Of a DNA stretch of 64,000 bases, positions 1 through 8,092 are shown in pieces (within the stretch, counting starts at the first letter, position 1; each line of letters begins with the position of its first letter). Under the pieces are notes generated by a model. It was given only the letters and a program-made list of their open reading frames with translations, had not been told where the DNA came from and searched no databases. A program made the position numbers and the translations under genes. The stretch is taken from positions 1-64,000 of the forward strand of contig CAMDBX010000001.1 in NCBI GenBank assembly GCA_945889445.1, given 5' to 3'. Source of the stretch: Rhizobium sp. Q54 (GTDB taxonomy: Bacteria > Pseudomonadota > Alphaproteobacteria > Rhizobiales > Aestuariivirgaceae).

Positions 1-37
1 CTCCATGTAGTCCGATATGATTACCCTGTCAACGGTA

Positions 38-64
38 TCGTACTAGTCCGATTGCCTAGTACGA
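38..64. repeat. Perfect 9-bp inverted repeat with 9-nt spacer
   Basis: Arms TCGTACTAG (38-46) and CTAGTACGA (56-64) are exact reverse complements around a 9-nt spacer. No T-run follows, so it does not look like an intrinsic terminator. A protein-binding site of the element is possible, but this is inference. Confidence 0.5.
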
Positions 65-101
65 GATGGTATGGTCGAAACTGACCAGTGGCGTGGTGGT
101 G

Positions 102-183
102 CTGTTATCGCTGACTGATTGGACATGATCTCGCCGGAACTCCGGCTAACTGCCACTGTTATCGCTGGTTGATTGGACATGAT
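102..183. repeat. Direct repeat, two 28-bp copies
   Basis: Copies at 102-129 and 156-183 begin CTGTTATCGCTG and end TTGATTGGACATGAT or its variant; they differ at two adjacent bases only. The repeat period is 54 bp. Spaced direct repeats near an integrase can be recombinase arm sites or replication-protein sites, but nothing in the sequence decides between them. Confidence 0.5.
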
Positions 184-360
184 TGTCCACCACGTTGTGG
201 ACGCTACCACATCAGGTGCAACGCTAGATGCCACGTATGATGCCCCATAAGGTACTGCTGTAGCCCCGTAGACGGCAAAGTCTGGCTGAGGCTGATCACA
301 CTACCCTCCAGCAAGGAAGCCGTGTAGCGCAACGGAGTGAGCATCAGGAGCGCCACACCT

Positions 361-500
361 GTGCTGCTGTGGGTGCTGGTGCTGCTGGCAGTGGTGCTGG
401 TGACACTGGTGCTGGTGCTGGCATCCCGGCTGGTGGCACGGCTGGTGGGCTGGTGGCAGGGCTGGTGGGAATGGTGTGGCCCTGCGGTGGTGCTGGTGGT
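361..500. repeat. GCTGGTG-rich low-complexity tract
   Basis: About 140 bp made mostly of GCTG, GGTGCTGGTG and GGCTGGTGG units on the + strand. Unit length varies and there are no spacers, so it is not a CRISPR array. It opens reading frames in several frames by composition alone. Confidence 0.65.
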
Positions 501-620
501 TTCGAGGGGGTACATGGGGGTCCGGTGCCGCCACCCAATTATGGATACCACTTGAGACTTTTTCTTCTGAAATTTGACCCCCTCTCTCTCACTGCCGCCT
601 CAGCCCACATCAGGGCAGCT

Positions 621-1994
621 TCACAGCGGCGGCAGCCTCACTGCCTTCACACACGCCACCTTAGCTTCCATCGACTGCTTCCCCGCATAGACACCCATCG
701 TCATCTGAAGTTCAGCATCAGGGGCAGATGTATCGTGACCCACGACTTCAGCGATGGTCCACGGATCATAGCCCTTAGCGCCCTCCTGAAGGGCATTGCG
801 GGCAGTCTTGATGAACCAGCGGCGCAGTGAGTGGAAGTCAAGGTCACCCTGACGCTGGCCCTCTGCCACCGTGCCTATGCCAAGACGCTTCCTGTAGTTA
901 TTGAACTGCTTTCCGATGTAGTCGCCTCTCTCAGTGACCACACCCTCCTTGCCTGTGACATTGAACAGGAAGGCGTCTGCGGTCTTACCCTCAGACAGCC
1001 TAGCGACAACCTCAACCAGCTTAGGATGCACCGGAACCTGTCTTATGCCAGCTTCAGTCTTCGACTTGTTGACGGTGAATAACCCATCCCTGCAATCCTT
1101 GACCCTGAGGACAATGATTTCCTCCCGCCTCATCCCTGACAGCGCCGCTACCTTGATCAGGTCGAGTAGCAGGGTGTCATTGGGCGAAGTCCTCGCTTCG
1201 CTGTGGGTACTGGTCAGTAGCTTGACCATCTCATCGTCGGTGTACGGGCGCTTGGGAGACTTGGGGATTAGCTTCTTGGATAGCGACTGACCTTCCCAAG
1301 GATTGACCTCAGCGTGACCTCGCTTAACCAGCCAAGTCCAGAAGGATGATAGGCAGGAGATGTCCTTGTTGGCTGTCTTGGGGTGTGTTCCCTTGGCTAC
1401 GTAGGCTTCAGCTACGTACCCACCAGCGACCTTCTTGGTGACACCTTCGATGGGCGTCTGCTTCCATGCGTGGAACTTCTCGACAGCCCTGCGGTAGTCC
1501 CTGTGCTGCCTAGGCTTCATGTCTCGCCTCTCAGCCATCCAAGGGTCTAGCAGGGAGGTGATGGGAGTGGCCTGTCCGGTGGCGACCTTGTAGAAGGTGG
1601 TAGCAGCTTCCCTGCCATGCTCATCCTCAAGCTCCATTGCCCTGTCGATAGCCAGATCAGCGGCGATGGCCTCATGATACTCAACGACCTCGCCAGTGCG
1701 CTCGTCGGTGAAGCTCCTGACATGGCCTTCATCAGCATGGATGGCCTCACGCCACCTCAGGGCCTCCTTGGTCAGCGTATCGGGGTCTACGGCCACACCC
1801 TTGGCGGCAAGGGCGATCTCTGCCTTGAGCCGTGCCACCACGTCCCACTTGATCCTGTCGGCCTCAGCAAGACTTGCAGTGTGCAGAGGGACCACCAGCT
1901 TCTTCTTGCCCATTGCGACCTGTAGCGATGGTGGCACCCGCACCTGAACTCGCCACTGCTTCCCGTGCTTCTCGAGGTAGGTCTTGCTGGTCAT
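621..1994 (-). CDS. Tyrosine recombinase (phage-type integrase)
   Basis: Site-specific DNA recombinase that integrates or excises a mobile element. The 457-aa product has an N-terminal region of the type found in proteobacterial integrases (YLEKHGKQWRVQVRVPPSL, then a putative SAM-like core-binding domain) and a C-terminal catalytic domain. The catalytic set is visible: Arg in SGMRREEI, HxxR in FHSLRRWF, His in VVGHD, and the nucleophilic Tyr in MGVYAGK. ATG at 1994 was chosen because GAGGG lies 5 nt upstream; the frame stays open to a TTG at 2057. The gene points into the left, repeat-rich DNA. No excisionase is recognisable in the window. An att site could lie in 1995-2237, but no tRNA gene or duplicated core is visible there. 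Confidence 0.9.
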   Translation of the reverse strand: MTSKTYLEKHGKQWRVQVRVPPSLQVAMGKKKLVVPLHTASLAEADRIKWDVVARLKAEIALAAKGVAVDPDTLTKEALRWREAIHADEGHVRSFTDERTGEVVEYHEAIAADLAIDRAMELEDEHGREAATTFYKVATGQATPITSLLDPWMAERRDMKPRQHRDYRRAVEKFHAWKQTPIEGVTKKVAGGYVAEAYVAKGTHPKTANKDISCLSSFWTWLVKRGHAEVNPWEGQSLSKKLIPKSPKRPYTDDEMVKLLTSTHSEARTSPNDTLLLDLIKVAALSGMRREEIIVLRVKDCRDGLFTVNKSKTEAGIRQVPVHPKLVEVVARLSEGKTADAFLFNVTGKEGVVTERGDYIGKQFNNYRKRLGIGTVAEGQRQGDLDFHSLRRWFIKTARNALQEGAKGYDPWTIAEVVGHDTSAPDAELQMTMGVYAGKQSMEAKVACVKAVRLPPL

Positions 1995-2237
1995 CTGTAC
2001 CCTCATGTACCCCAAGGTGTGTACCCCACGGATGGGCCTTAAATGAAGCAATATCAAGCATTATTGAGTTTGATGGGCCTCTGGCTTCTGGTCCTAGTCC
2101 CCCAGCCACTCTTAGATTCCGGAAATAATGATAAAATTGGCTGCGCCGCGGTGGGCAATTGCAAACCGTGTGCGGGCAATTCCGGGCGCGCCTTGGCGGG
2201 GCTTCTACAATCGTTCTCAGAGCTTTATGGAGACCGC

Positions 2238-2411
2238 ATGTCCACCGCTTCCCGCCTGCTGCACATCGACCGCGAAACGCGTAATGCTTTCAATGAGCTG
2301 CTGCTGATGGAGCAGCTTTCGGCATTACCGGTGGGGAGCTTGCTGCGGGTTCTGCAAACGATACCACCGGCGGTGCTGGCGGCGGCGCAGGAGAAGGCTG
2401 CAAAAGCTTGA
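2238..2411 (+). CDS. Hypothetical 57-aa protein
   Basis: Small frame beginning MSTASRLLHIDRETRNAFNE with GGAGA about 5 nt before the ATG. The product is predicted helical, leucine- and alanine-rich at its end (PPAVLAAAQEKAAKA), with no signal peptide and no motif I recognise. Its stop directly abuts the stop of the convergent cueR gene. It sits between the integrase promoter region and the copper operon and may mark the chromosomal side of the insertion. The frame is open upstream to 2043, but the ribosome site supports the internal ATG. Confidence 0.45.
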   Translation: MSTASRLLHIDRETRNAFNELLLMEQLSALPVGSLLRVLQTIPPAVLAAAQEKAAKA

Positions 2412-2852
2412 TCAGCGGAGCTTGCCGAAGCCCTTGCCCAGATGTCGGGGGCTGGCGTGGCCGCACCCGTCTGCAAGGCTCTCGATGATCGGACAGTCGG
2501 GCCGCCCGTCGCCCTGACAGTTGGCAGCCAAATGCTTGAGCGTGTTGGCCATTTCCGCAATCTCGCGCTGCTTGGCCTCAAGGGCCGCAACATGCTCGAG
2601 CGCCAGGCGCTTGACGTCGGAACTGGCGCGGCTGCGGTCGCGCCACAGATGCATGAGGCCTGAAATCTGCTCCACCGTGACGCCCAGGTCACGCGCGCGG
2701 CGGATGAATCTGAGCTCGTGGATGTTGCTTTCATCGTAGGCGCGGTAGCCATTCTGGTTGCGGGCGGGCGGCCGGATGAGTGCAACATCCTCGTAGTAGC
2801 GGATCATCTTCGCGGACACGCCGGAAAGGTTTGCAGCTTCACCGATGTTCAT
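2412..2852 (-). CDS. cueR: CueR-type copper-responsive MerR regulator
   Basis: Cytosolic Cu(I) sensor (146 aa) that activates copper-efflux promoters by underwinding a 19-bp spacer. The N-terminal MerR winged helix is clear ([21 protein letters not shown]), followed by the dimerisation helix. The C-terminal metal loop has Cys-x7-Cys (CQGDGRPDC), the spacing that ligates Cu(I) in CueR. Its ATG overlaps the copA stop by 4 nt (ATGA), so it is the second gene of a copA-cueR operon and is expected to be induced together with the pump. Two matching operators lie in the window, at copA (5414-5444) and at copZ (9980-10010). Confidence 0.95.
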   Translation of the reverse strand: MNIGEAANLSGVSAKMIRYYEDVALIRPPARNQNGYRAYDESNIHELRFIRRARDLGVTVEQISGLMHLWRDRSRASSDVKRLALEHVAALEAKQREIAEMANTLKHLAANCQGDGRPDCPIIESLADGCGHASPRHLGKGFGKLR

Positions 2853-5308
2853 GGCCTTTCCTCCCTCGGACGATAGCCCCGCAGGCGGAGCGCATTGCTG
2901 ACGACGAAGACGCTGGACAGCGCCATGGCCCCTGCCCCGATCATCGGCGAGAGCAGCGTGCCGTTCACCGGATAGAGCACGCCCGCCGCCACGGGTATGA
3001 GCAGCACGTTATAGGCGAAGGCCCAGAACAGGTTCTCCTTGATGTTGCGGATGACCGCCTGGGAGAGGCCGATGGCGGTGGGCACGCCGCGCAAGTCACC
3101 CGACATGAGGACCACGTCCGCACTCTCGATGGCGATGTCCGTGCCGGTGCCGATGGCGATGCCGACATCGGCTGCGGCAAGGGCTGGCGCATCATTGATA
3201 CCGTCGCCGACGAAGGCGACGCGGCCCCGGGCCTTCAGCCGTGCCACGGCCTCCACCTTGCCATCGGGCAGCACCTCGGCCACCACCTCGTCGATGCCGA
3301 GCGTGCGCGCGATGGCGTTTGCGGTGCGGCGGTTGTCGCCGGTGATCATGGCGACCTTGAGCCCCATGGCATGGAGTGCTGCGATGGCGGCGGGCGTGGT
3401 CGGCTTCACCGGATCGGCCACCGCGATGATGGCGGCGAGCCTGCCATCGATGGCGGCATAGAGCGGCGTCTTGCCCTCATTGCCGAGGCGCTCGGACGTG
3501 GCGGCGAAGGACGAGACATTGAGGCCGAGTTTCACCATGTAGCGGTCGGCCCCCACGGCCACCGCATGGCCCGCGACAAGCCCACGCGCGCCGAAGCCGG
3601 GGATGGCTTCGAAGCCTTCGACGGGCGGAACGGCGAGGCCCTTCGCCTTGGCGGCGCTGACGATTGCCGCGGCAATGGGATGTTCGGACGGGCTCTCGAC
3701 GGATGCGATGAGTGCCAGCGCTTCATCAGGCGGCAGGCCCTCGACCTCGAAGTCGGTGAGCTCCGGCCGGCCCTCGGTGAGGGTGCCGGTCTTGTCCACC
3801 GCGACCAACTGCACGTCACGCAGGGCCTGCAGGGCTTCTCCCTTGCGGAACAGGATGCCGAGTTCGGCGGCGCGGCCGGTGCCGACCATGATGGAGGTGG
3901 GTGTCGCCAGCCCCATGGCGCAGGGACAGGCGATGATGAGGACGGCCACCGCATTGACGAGGCCGAAGGTGAGTGCCGGTGCTGGCCCGAAGATGAGCCA
4001 GACGAGGAAGGTCAAGGCAGCCACCGCCATCACGGCGGGCACGAACCATGCCGTGATGCGATCAACCAGCGCCTGGATGGGAAGCTTCGCCCCTTGAGCC
4101 TGCTGCACCATGCGGATGATCTGGGAGAGCAGCGTATCCGCCCCCACCTTGGTGGCGCGATAGGTGAAGCTGCCGGTCTTGTTGATGGTGCCGCCGACGA
4201 CCTCGGCCCCCTGCTGCTTGGACACGGGAACGGGCTCGCCGGTGATCATCGATTCATCGACGAATGAATGGCCCGCAACGACCACGCCATCGACGGGAAG
4301 CCGGTCGCCCGGGCGCACCTGCACCACGTCACCCGCCACCACCTGGTCGAGCGGCAGCTCGACGATCGCGCCGTCACGCTCGACGCGCGCCGACTTGGCC
4401 TGCAGCCCCACGAGCTTCGCCACGGCCGCACTGGTGCGGCCCTTGGCGCGCGCCTCGAGCAGGCGGCCGAGCAGGATGAGCGTGACGATGACGGCGGAGG
4501 CCTCGTAATAGACATTCGCCGTGCCCTCCGGCAGCAGCGAGGGCCAGAAGGTGGCGACCACCGAATAGCCCCACGCGGCGGTGGAGCCGAGCACGACGAG
4601 CGAGTTCATGTCGGGCGCCAGCTTCAGCAGGTTGGGCACGCCCTTCTTGTAGAAGCGCAGGCCGGGTCCGAACTGCACGATGCTGGCCAGCACGAAGTAG
4701 AAGACATAGAGCTTGAAGCGATCCAGCCCGTGCAGCCAGTGGCCGACAGCGGGAATGAGATGGCCGCCCATTTCCATGACGAAGAGCGGCAAGGTGAAGA
4801 CGGCGGCGATGAGGAAGTCGCGCTTCAGCTTCCTGTACTCTTCATCCTTTGCCGCCTGGTGCGCATCCGCATCGACATGGTCGAGGCGGCGCGGCGCATA
4901 GCCCGCCTTGCGGATGGCGGCCTCGATGGCGGACAGCGGCGTTCCCGCGACGAGTTTCACCGTGGCGCGCTCGGTGGCGAGGTTGATGGCGGCGGAGACG
5001 ACACCCGGCACGCCGGCAATGGACTTCTCCACCCGCAGCACGCAGGAGACGCAGGTCATGCCCTCGACACCGAGATCGATGGTCTGGCTGGACACGTCAT
5101 AGCCGGCAGCCTTGATGGCGGCGATCACGGCTTCCGATGTTGCCGGTTCCGCGAGGCGCACGTCAGCCCGCTCGGTGGCGAGGTTGACGGAGGCGCTCTC
5201 CACCCCCGGCACGGCGGCAATCGCCTTCTCCACCCGGCGCACGCAGGAGGCGCAGGTCATCCCCTCGACGGGGAAGCTCTGGAGTGGTGGCGGCACGATC
5301 TGGTTCAC
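2849..5308 (-). CDS. copA: Copper-exporting P1B-type ATPase
   Basis: Inner-membrane Cu(I) efflux ATPase. Two N-terminal heavy-metal-associated domains carry GMTCASC and GMTCVSC. They are followed by transmembrane segments, the actuator motif TGEP, the CPC metal site (ACPCAMG), the phosphorylation motif DKTGTLTE, the SEHP motif and GDGIND. The frame is open to an ATG at 5416, but that ATG lies inside the -10 box of the CueR-type promoter and could not be translated from that transcript. I therefore prefer GTG at 5308, giving 819 aa, near the usual size for two-HMA CopA. A 5-codon mini-ORF (5322-5305, ATG to TGA) ends in a GTGA overlap with this GTG, so translational coupling is possible. cueR follows in the same operon. 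Confidence 0.95.
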   Translation of the reverse strand: MNQIVPPPLQSFPVEGMTCASCVRRVEKAIAAVPGVESASVNLATERADVRLAEPATSEAVIAAIKAAGYDVSSQTIDLGVEGMTCVSCVLRVEKSIAGVPGVVSAAINLATERATVKLVAGTPLSAIEAAIRKAGYAPRRLDHVDADAHQAAKDEEYRKLKRDFLIAAVFTLPLFVMEMGGHLIPAVGHWLHGLDRFKLYVFYFVLASIVQFGPGLRFYKKGVPNLLKLAPDMNSLVVLGSTAAWGYSVVATFWPSLLPEGTANVYYEASAVIVTLILLGRLLEARAKGRTSAAVAKLVGLQAKSARVERDGAIVELPLDQVVAGDVVQVRPGDRLPVDGVVVAGHSFVDESMITGEPVPVSKQQGAEVVGGTINKTGSFTYRATKVGADTLLSQIIRMVQQAQGAKLPIQALVDRITAWFVPAVMAVAALTFLVWLIFGPAPALTFGLVNAVAVLIIACPCAMGLATPTSIMVGTGRAAELGILFRKGEALQALRDVQLVAVDKTGTLTEGRPELTDFEVEGLPPDEALALIASVESPSEHPIAAAIVSAAKAKGLAVPPVEGFEAIPGFGARGLVAGHAVAVGADRYMVKLGLNVSSFAATSERLGNEGKTPLYAAIDGRLAAIIAVADPVKPTTPAAIAALHAMGLKVAMITGDNRRTANAIARTLGIDEVVAEVLPDGKVEAVARLKARGRVAFVGDGINDAPALAAADVGIAIGTGTDIAIESADVVLMSGDLRGVPTAIGLSQAVIRNIKENLFWAFAYNVLLIPVAAGVLYPVNGTLLSPMIGAGAMALSSVFVVSNALRLRGYRPREERP

Positions 5309-5413
5309 GGTCGTTCTTTCATTGCCTTCCCCGGCGGTTCTTCTGCCAGCAGCCAAACACACGTCTTCTCCCGCTTCTTCCGCGGGAGAGGACGACAGGA
5401 GAGCGTGAGTTGT

Positions 5414-5444
5414 CATATGGACCTTCCAATGATGGGAAGGTCAA
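5414..5444 (-). promoter_or_regulatory. CueR-type copA promoter/operator
   Basis: Read on the minus strand: -35 TTGACC (5444-5439), a 19-nt spacer, -10 CATATG (5419-5414). The spacer contains the dyad GACCTTCC-N7-GGAAGGTC (5420-5442), which matches the known CueR operator. The 19-bp spacer is the hallmark of MerR-family activated promoters. Transcription should start near 5407, downstream of the ATG at 5416. Confidence 0.9.
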
Positions 5445-5616
5445 GATGAGTTTACGGGGGACCGCCACACCCTCCCATCTCCCGCGGACGTGGCGGAGAA
5501 AGCTGAAACGCAGCCTCCGTAAAACTACAATCTTGAAATGTATTTCAATAAGGCATAGCCCCGGCCCAAATTTCCTGACCAGATAACCCTCATCGCAACA
5601 CGAAGGTTCCCCGCTC

Positions 5617-6552
5617 ATGACACGTGTCTTCACACGCGGCCTGCTCGTGCTCACTGCACTTGCCGCCTGCGCCTTCGCGTCGCCGTCGCGCGCCGACGAC
5701 TTCAAGGCCGACGTCAAATTCGTGCAGGTGGGCGACGTGAAGCTCGCCTATTACATGCGCGGAGAAGGAAAGCCGCTGGTGATGGTCAACGGCTTCGTGT
5801 CCACCATGAGCCTGTGGGACCCGCGGCTGATCGCGGAACTGGCGAAAACCCACCAGCTCATCATGTTCGACAATCGCGGTGTCGGCATGTCCACCGACTC
5901 GGCGGAGAACAAGACCACCATTCCGCAGATGGCCGATGACGCGGCCGGCCTCATCCAGGCGCTGGGCCTGAAGCAGCCGGACGTGCTCGGCTGGTCGATG
6001 GGTGCGCGCATCACCCAGCAGCTGGTGATCCGCCACCCGGATGTGGTGGGCAAAGTGGTGATCGCTGCGCCCAACCCCGGCGGCAGCCACAGCATTCCAG
6101 CCAGCAAGGACGTCGAGGACAAGCTCAACGACCCGAACCTGCCGCTGGAAGGCAAGATCGGCCTGGCCTTCCCGGTTGACGCGGGCGGCGTGAAGGCGGG
6201 CGAGGAGGTCTTCACGGCCATCATGGAGAACGGCAAGCAGGGTGTTGCGCCCAATGACTTCGACGTGTCGAAGGAAACCACCGAGCGCCAGGACACGGCC
6301 CGCACCACGCTGTGGTCTGCCGACGAGACGAATTTCGAGAACCTGAAGAACATCAAGAACCCGATGCTGGTCACCGCCGGGCGCTTCGACGTGATCGACC
6401 CGCCGGTGAATGCGCAGCTCATTGCCGACCAGATTCCGTTTGCGTGGCTTGCCTATTTCGATGGCGGTCACGCATTCCTGTTCCAGCAATACGCGCAGTT
6501 CGCCGCGACGGTGAATGCCTTCCTGCTGGATCCGGCGCCCACCACTCCCTGA
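5617..6552 (+). CDS. Exported alpha/beta hydrolase
   Basis: A 311-aa alpha/beta-hydrolase-fold enzyme with a Sec signal peptide ending near PSRADD. The nucleophile elbow is GWSMGA (Ser within G-x-S-x-G); a candidate acid is Asp in GRFDVIDP and the catalytic His lies in DGGHAF. An oxyanion-type stretch, VNGFVSTMSLWDP, precedes these. The substrate cannot be deduced; such proteins are often annotated only as hydrolases or esterases. It appears to be monocistronic. A degraded copy of its nucleophile-elbow region follows directly at 6578-6676, suggesting a past tandem duplication. Confidence 0.85.
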   Translation: MTRVFTRGLLVLTALAACAFASPSRADDFKADVKFVQVGDVKLAYYMRGEGKPLVMVNGFVSTMSLWDPRLIAELAKTHQLIMFDNRGVGMSTDSAENKTTIPQMADDAAGLIQALGLKQPDVLGWSMGARITQQLVIRHPDVVGKVVIAAPNPGGSHSIPASKDVEDKLNDPNLPLEGKIGLAFPVDAGGVKAGEEVFTAIMENGKQGVAPNDFDVSKETTERQDTARTTLWSADETNFENLKNIKNPMLVTAGRFDVIDPPVNAQLIADQIPFAWLAYFDGGHAFLFQQYAQFAATVNAFLLDPAPTTP

Positions 6553-6577
6553 CCTTTCCGGCAGCTGCAAGCCACAT

Positions 6578-6676
6578 GTGACGGGCCGGGTGATGGGTGC
6601 GCCCATCACCCGGGAACTGGCGTTGCGGCACCCGGACGTGACGGGCGGCATCATTCTCGCTGACCAGCGCAATTGA
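6578..6676 (+). pseudogene. Remnant of a duplicated alpha/beta hydrolase
   Basis: A 32-codon frame ending in TGA reads GRVMGAPITRELALRHPDV followed by TGGIILAD. It aligns with the upstream hydrolase around its nucleophile elbow (GWSMGARITQQLVIRHPDV, then VGKVVIAA). The catalytic Ser position is Val here, and neither the N-terminal nor the C-terminal part is present. It is too short to fold alone; I read it as the relic of a tandem copy. Confidence 0.65.
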
Positions 6677-6773
6677 TCCCGATCATTGCGCCGCCGCAGC
6701 ATTTGCACGAATGGACGGGGGAAACACCCTCGGGCATGCACAGCCCCTCATTCGCGAACCATCGGAGATGATC

Positions 6774-7937
6774 ATGACCATTCTCAAGACCTGCCGCGCA
6801 CTCTGCGCCACCTCGCTTGCCTCATTGATGGCGCTGACCGCGGGGCCCGCATCGGCCTGCACCGCGCTGATGATCACCGACACCAATGGCATCGCTTACA
6901 GCGGCAAGACGATGGAGTATTCGAGCCCTATCCCGCTCTCCATGACCTATATGCCGGCGGGCACCAAGGTCGTGTCGCTCGCCGCCGACGGTTCCGACGG
7001 CATGAACTTCACCACCAAATACCCCGTGCTCGGCGGCGCCACGCCGTTGGCACTGCAGCCCGGCGCGCACCAGGGCATGATGGTGGAGGCGGCGAATGAC
7101 CAGGGCCTCTCGGTCAGCACCAACCAGCTGAACGACAGCCAGACTCCCGCCGACTTCGGCGGCGACAAGACCATGCAGCTTGCAGCGACGGACTTGTCCA
7201 ACTGGGCGCTCGGCAGCTTCGCCACCGTGGCGGAACTGAAGGCAGCGCTGGCCAGCGGCGAGATGAAGGTGTGGCTACCCAAGCTCGCCTTCGTGGGCGG
7301 CGTGGAAATGCCCATGCACTACATCTACTTCGACAAGACGGGCGACGGCATCGTCATCGAGTTCATGGGCGGCAAGATGAACGTGTATGACAACCCGGTG
7401 GGCGTGGCGACCAATGGCCCCGAGTTCCCCTGGCACCTCGCGAACCTCAACAACTATGCCTTCCTCAGCAACAAGGACCAAAACGACGGGCAGTTCGGCA
7501 AGCTGAAGGTGACGGCACCCGACAGCGGCGGTGCGCTGGCAGCCCTGCCCTCGAGCCAGGTGTCCAACGGGCGCTTCGTGAAGGCCGCCCACTACACGAC
7601 CTTCGTGAAGAAGGCGAAGAACCCGGAAGAGGCGGTGGTGACGCTCGCCCACATCCTCAACAACTTCGACAGGCCCTATGACCTTTCTGCCGACCCGGCA
7701 GGCACCGCGGGCGACGGTCCCGCCATGTGGGACACCTCCTCCGAGGTGACGGTCTTCACATGGATGAATGACAAGGCACGCAACCGCTATTACCTGCGCA
7801 CCATCGATGCGATGAACTTCACGACCTTCGACATCGACAAGCTGGCCTCGCTCAAGAAGGTCGTCTCGGTCGACTTCACCAAGATCGTGAACCAGCCCGA
7901 CGGCACGCAGCTGATGCTGGACGCGGCGGGCAACTGA
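6774..7937 (+). CDS. Linear amide C-N hydrolase, choloylglycine hydrolase family
   Basis: N-terminal nucleophile hydrolase of the penicillin V acylase / bile-salt hydrolase superfamily (387 aa). The signal peptide ends in PASA, so cleavage would expose Cys as the mature N-terminus (CTALMITDTNG), the catalytic residue of this family. ATG at 6774 has GGAG 6 nt upstream; the frame stays open to 6711. Predicted location is the periplasm, where Gram-negative homologues may cleave acyl amides such as acyl-homoserine lactones or penicillin V, but the substrate here is unknown. A strong hairpin follows at 7965-7991. Confidence 0.85.
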   Translation: MTILKTCRALCATSLASLMALTAGPASACTALMITDTNGIAYSGKTMEYSSPIPLSMTYMPAGTKVVSLAADGSDGMNFTTKYPVLGGATPLALQPGAHQGMMVEAANDQGLSVSTNQLNDSQTPADFGGDKTMQLAATDLSNWALGSFATVAELKAALASGEMKVWLPKLAFVGGVEMPMHYIYFDKTGDGIVIEFMGGKMNVYDNPVGVATNGPEFPWHLANLNNYAFLSNKDQNDGQFGKLKVTAPDSGGALAALPSSQVSNGRFVKAAHYTTFVKKAKNPEEAVVTLAHILNNFDRPYDLSADPAGTAGDGPAMWDTSSEVTVFTWMNDKARNRYYLRTIDAMNFTTFDIDKLASLKKVVSVDFTKIVNQPDGTQLMLDAAGN

Positions 7938-7964
7938 CAGGCCCCTTAGGGCCAAATGGTGGTA

Positions 7965-7991
7965 GCGAGGGGCCCTGATCGGGCCCCTCGC
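7965..7991 (+). terminator. Hairpin terminator after the Ntn hydrolase
   Basis: An 11-bp perfect stem, GCGAGGGGCCC / GGGCCCCTCGC, with loop TGATC. There is no T-run, so it may act as a transcript 3'-end stabiliser or a weak terminator. Confidence 0.5.
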
Positions 7992-8092
7992 CATGTCGCC
8001 CTGCCGATGGGCAGGCGCAGACAAGGTTGCGCCTTTACCCAACCGTCATAGACCGCGCACAAACTGCAACAAAAGGTCGTCGTGATCTCTTG

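Larger units (their letters stand above)
1..620. other. Gene-poor left edge of an integrated element
   Basis: I see no convincing coding sequence before the 3' end of the integrase gene. The stretch holds a perfect inverted repeat (38-64), a 28-bp imperfect direct repeat (102-129 and 156-183) and a GCTGGTG-rich low-complexity block (361-500). Open frames here are short, overlap in several frames and owe their composition to the repeat: Gly/Ala-rich in one frame, Val/Leu-rich in another. A GTG-initiated frame at 337-555 would encode a hydrophobic segment, but it has no properly spaced ribosome site, so I do not call it. Lying beyond an integrase, this is probably element-internal DNA, but the rest of the element is outside the window. 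Confidence 0.5.

Noticed and set aside
361-500. CRISPR-like array
   Set aside because: Units vary in length and abut each other; there are no spacers.
337-830. Gly/Ala-rich (369-830) and Val/Leu-rich (337-555) reading frames
   Set aside because: Their composition follows from the GCTGGTG repeat, they lack ribosome sites, and the longer one runs into the integrase gene.
2085-2125. tRNA-like 3' end (GGTCCTAGTCCCCCAGCCAC) next to the integrase, as a possible att site
   Set aside because: The T-arm does not pair properly and there is no CCA-adjacent acceptor stem or duplicate in the window.
2780-4267. Long + strand frame antisense to copA
   Set aside because: Shadow of a high-GC gene: Gly/His/Asp/Arg-rich, with no motif, opposite a clear P-type ATPase.
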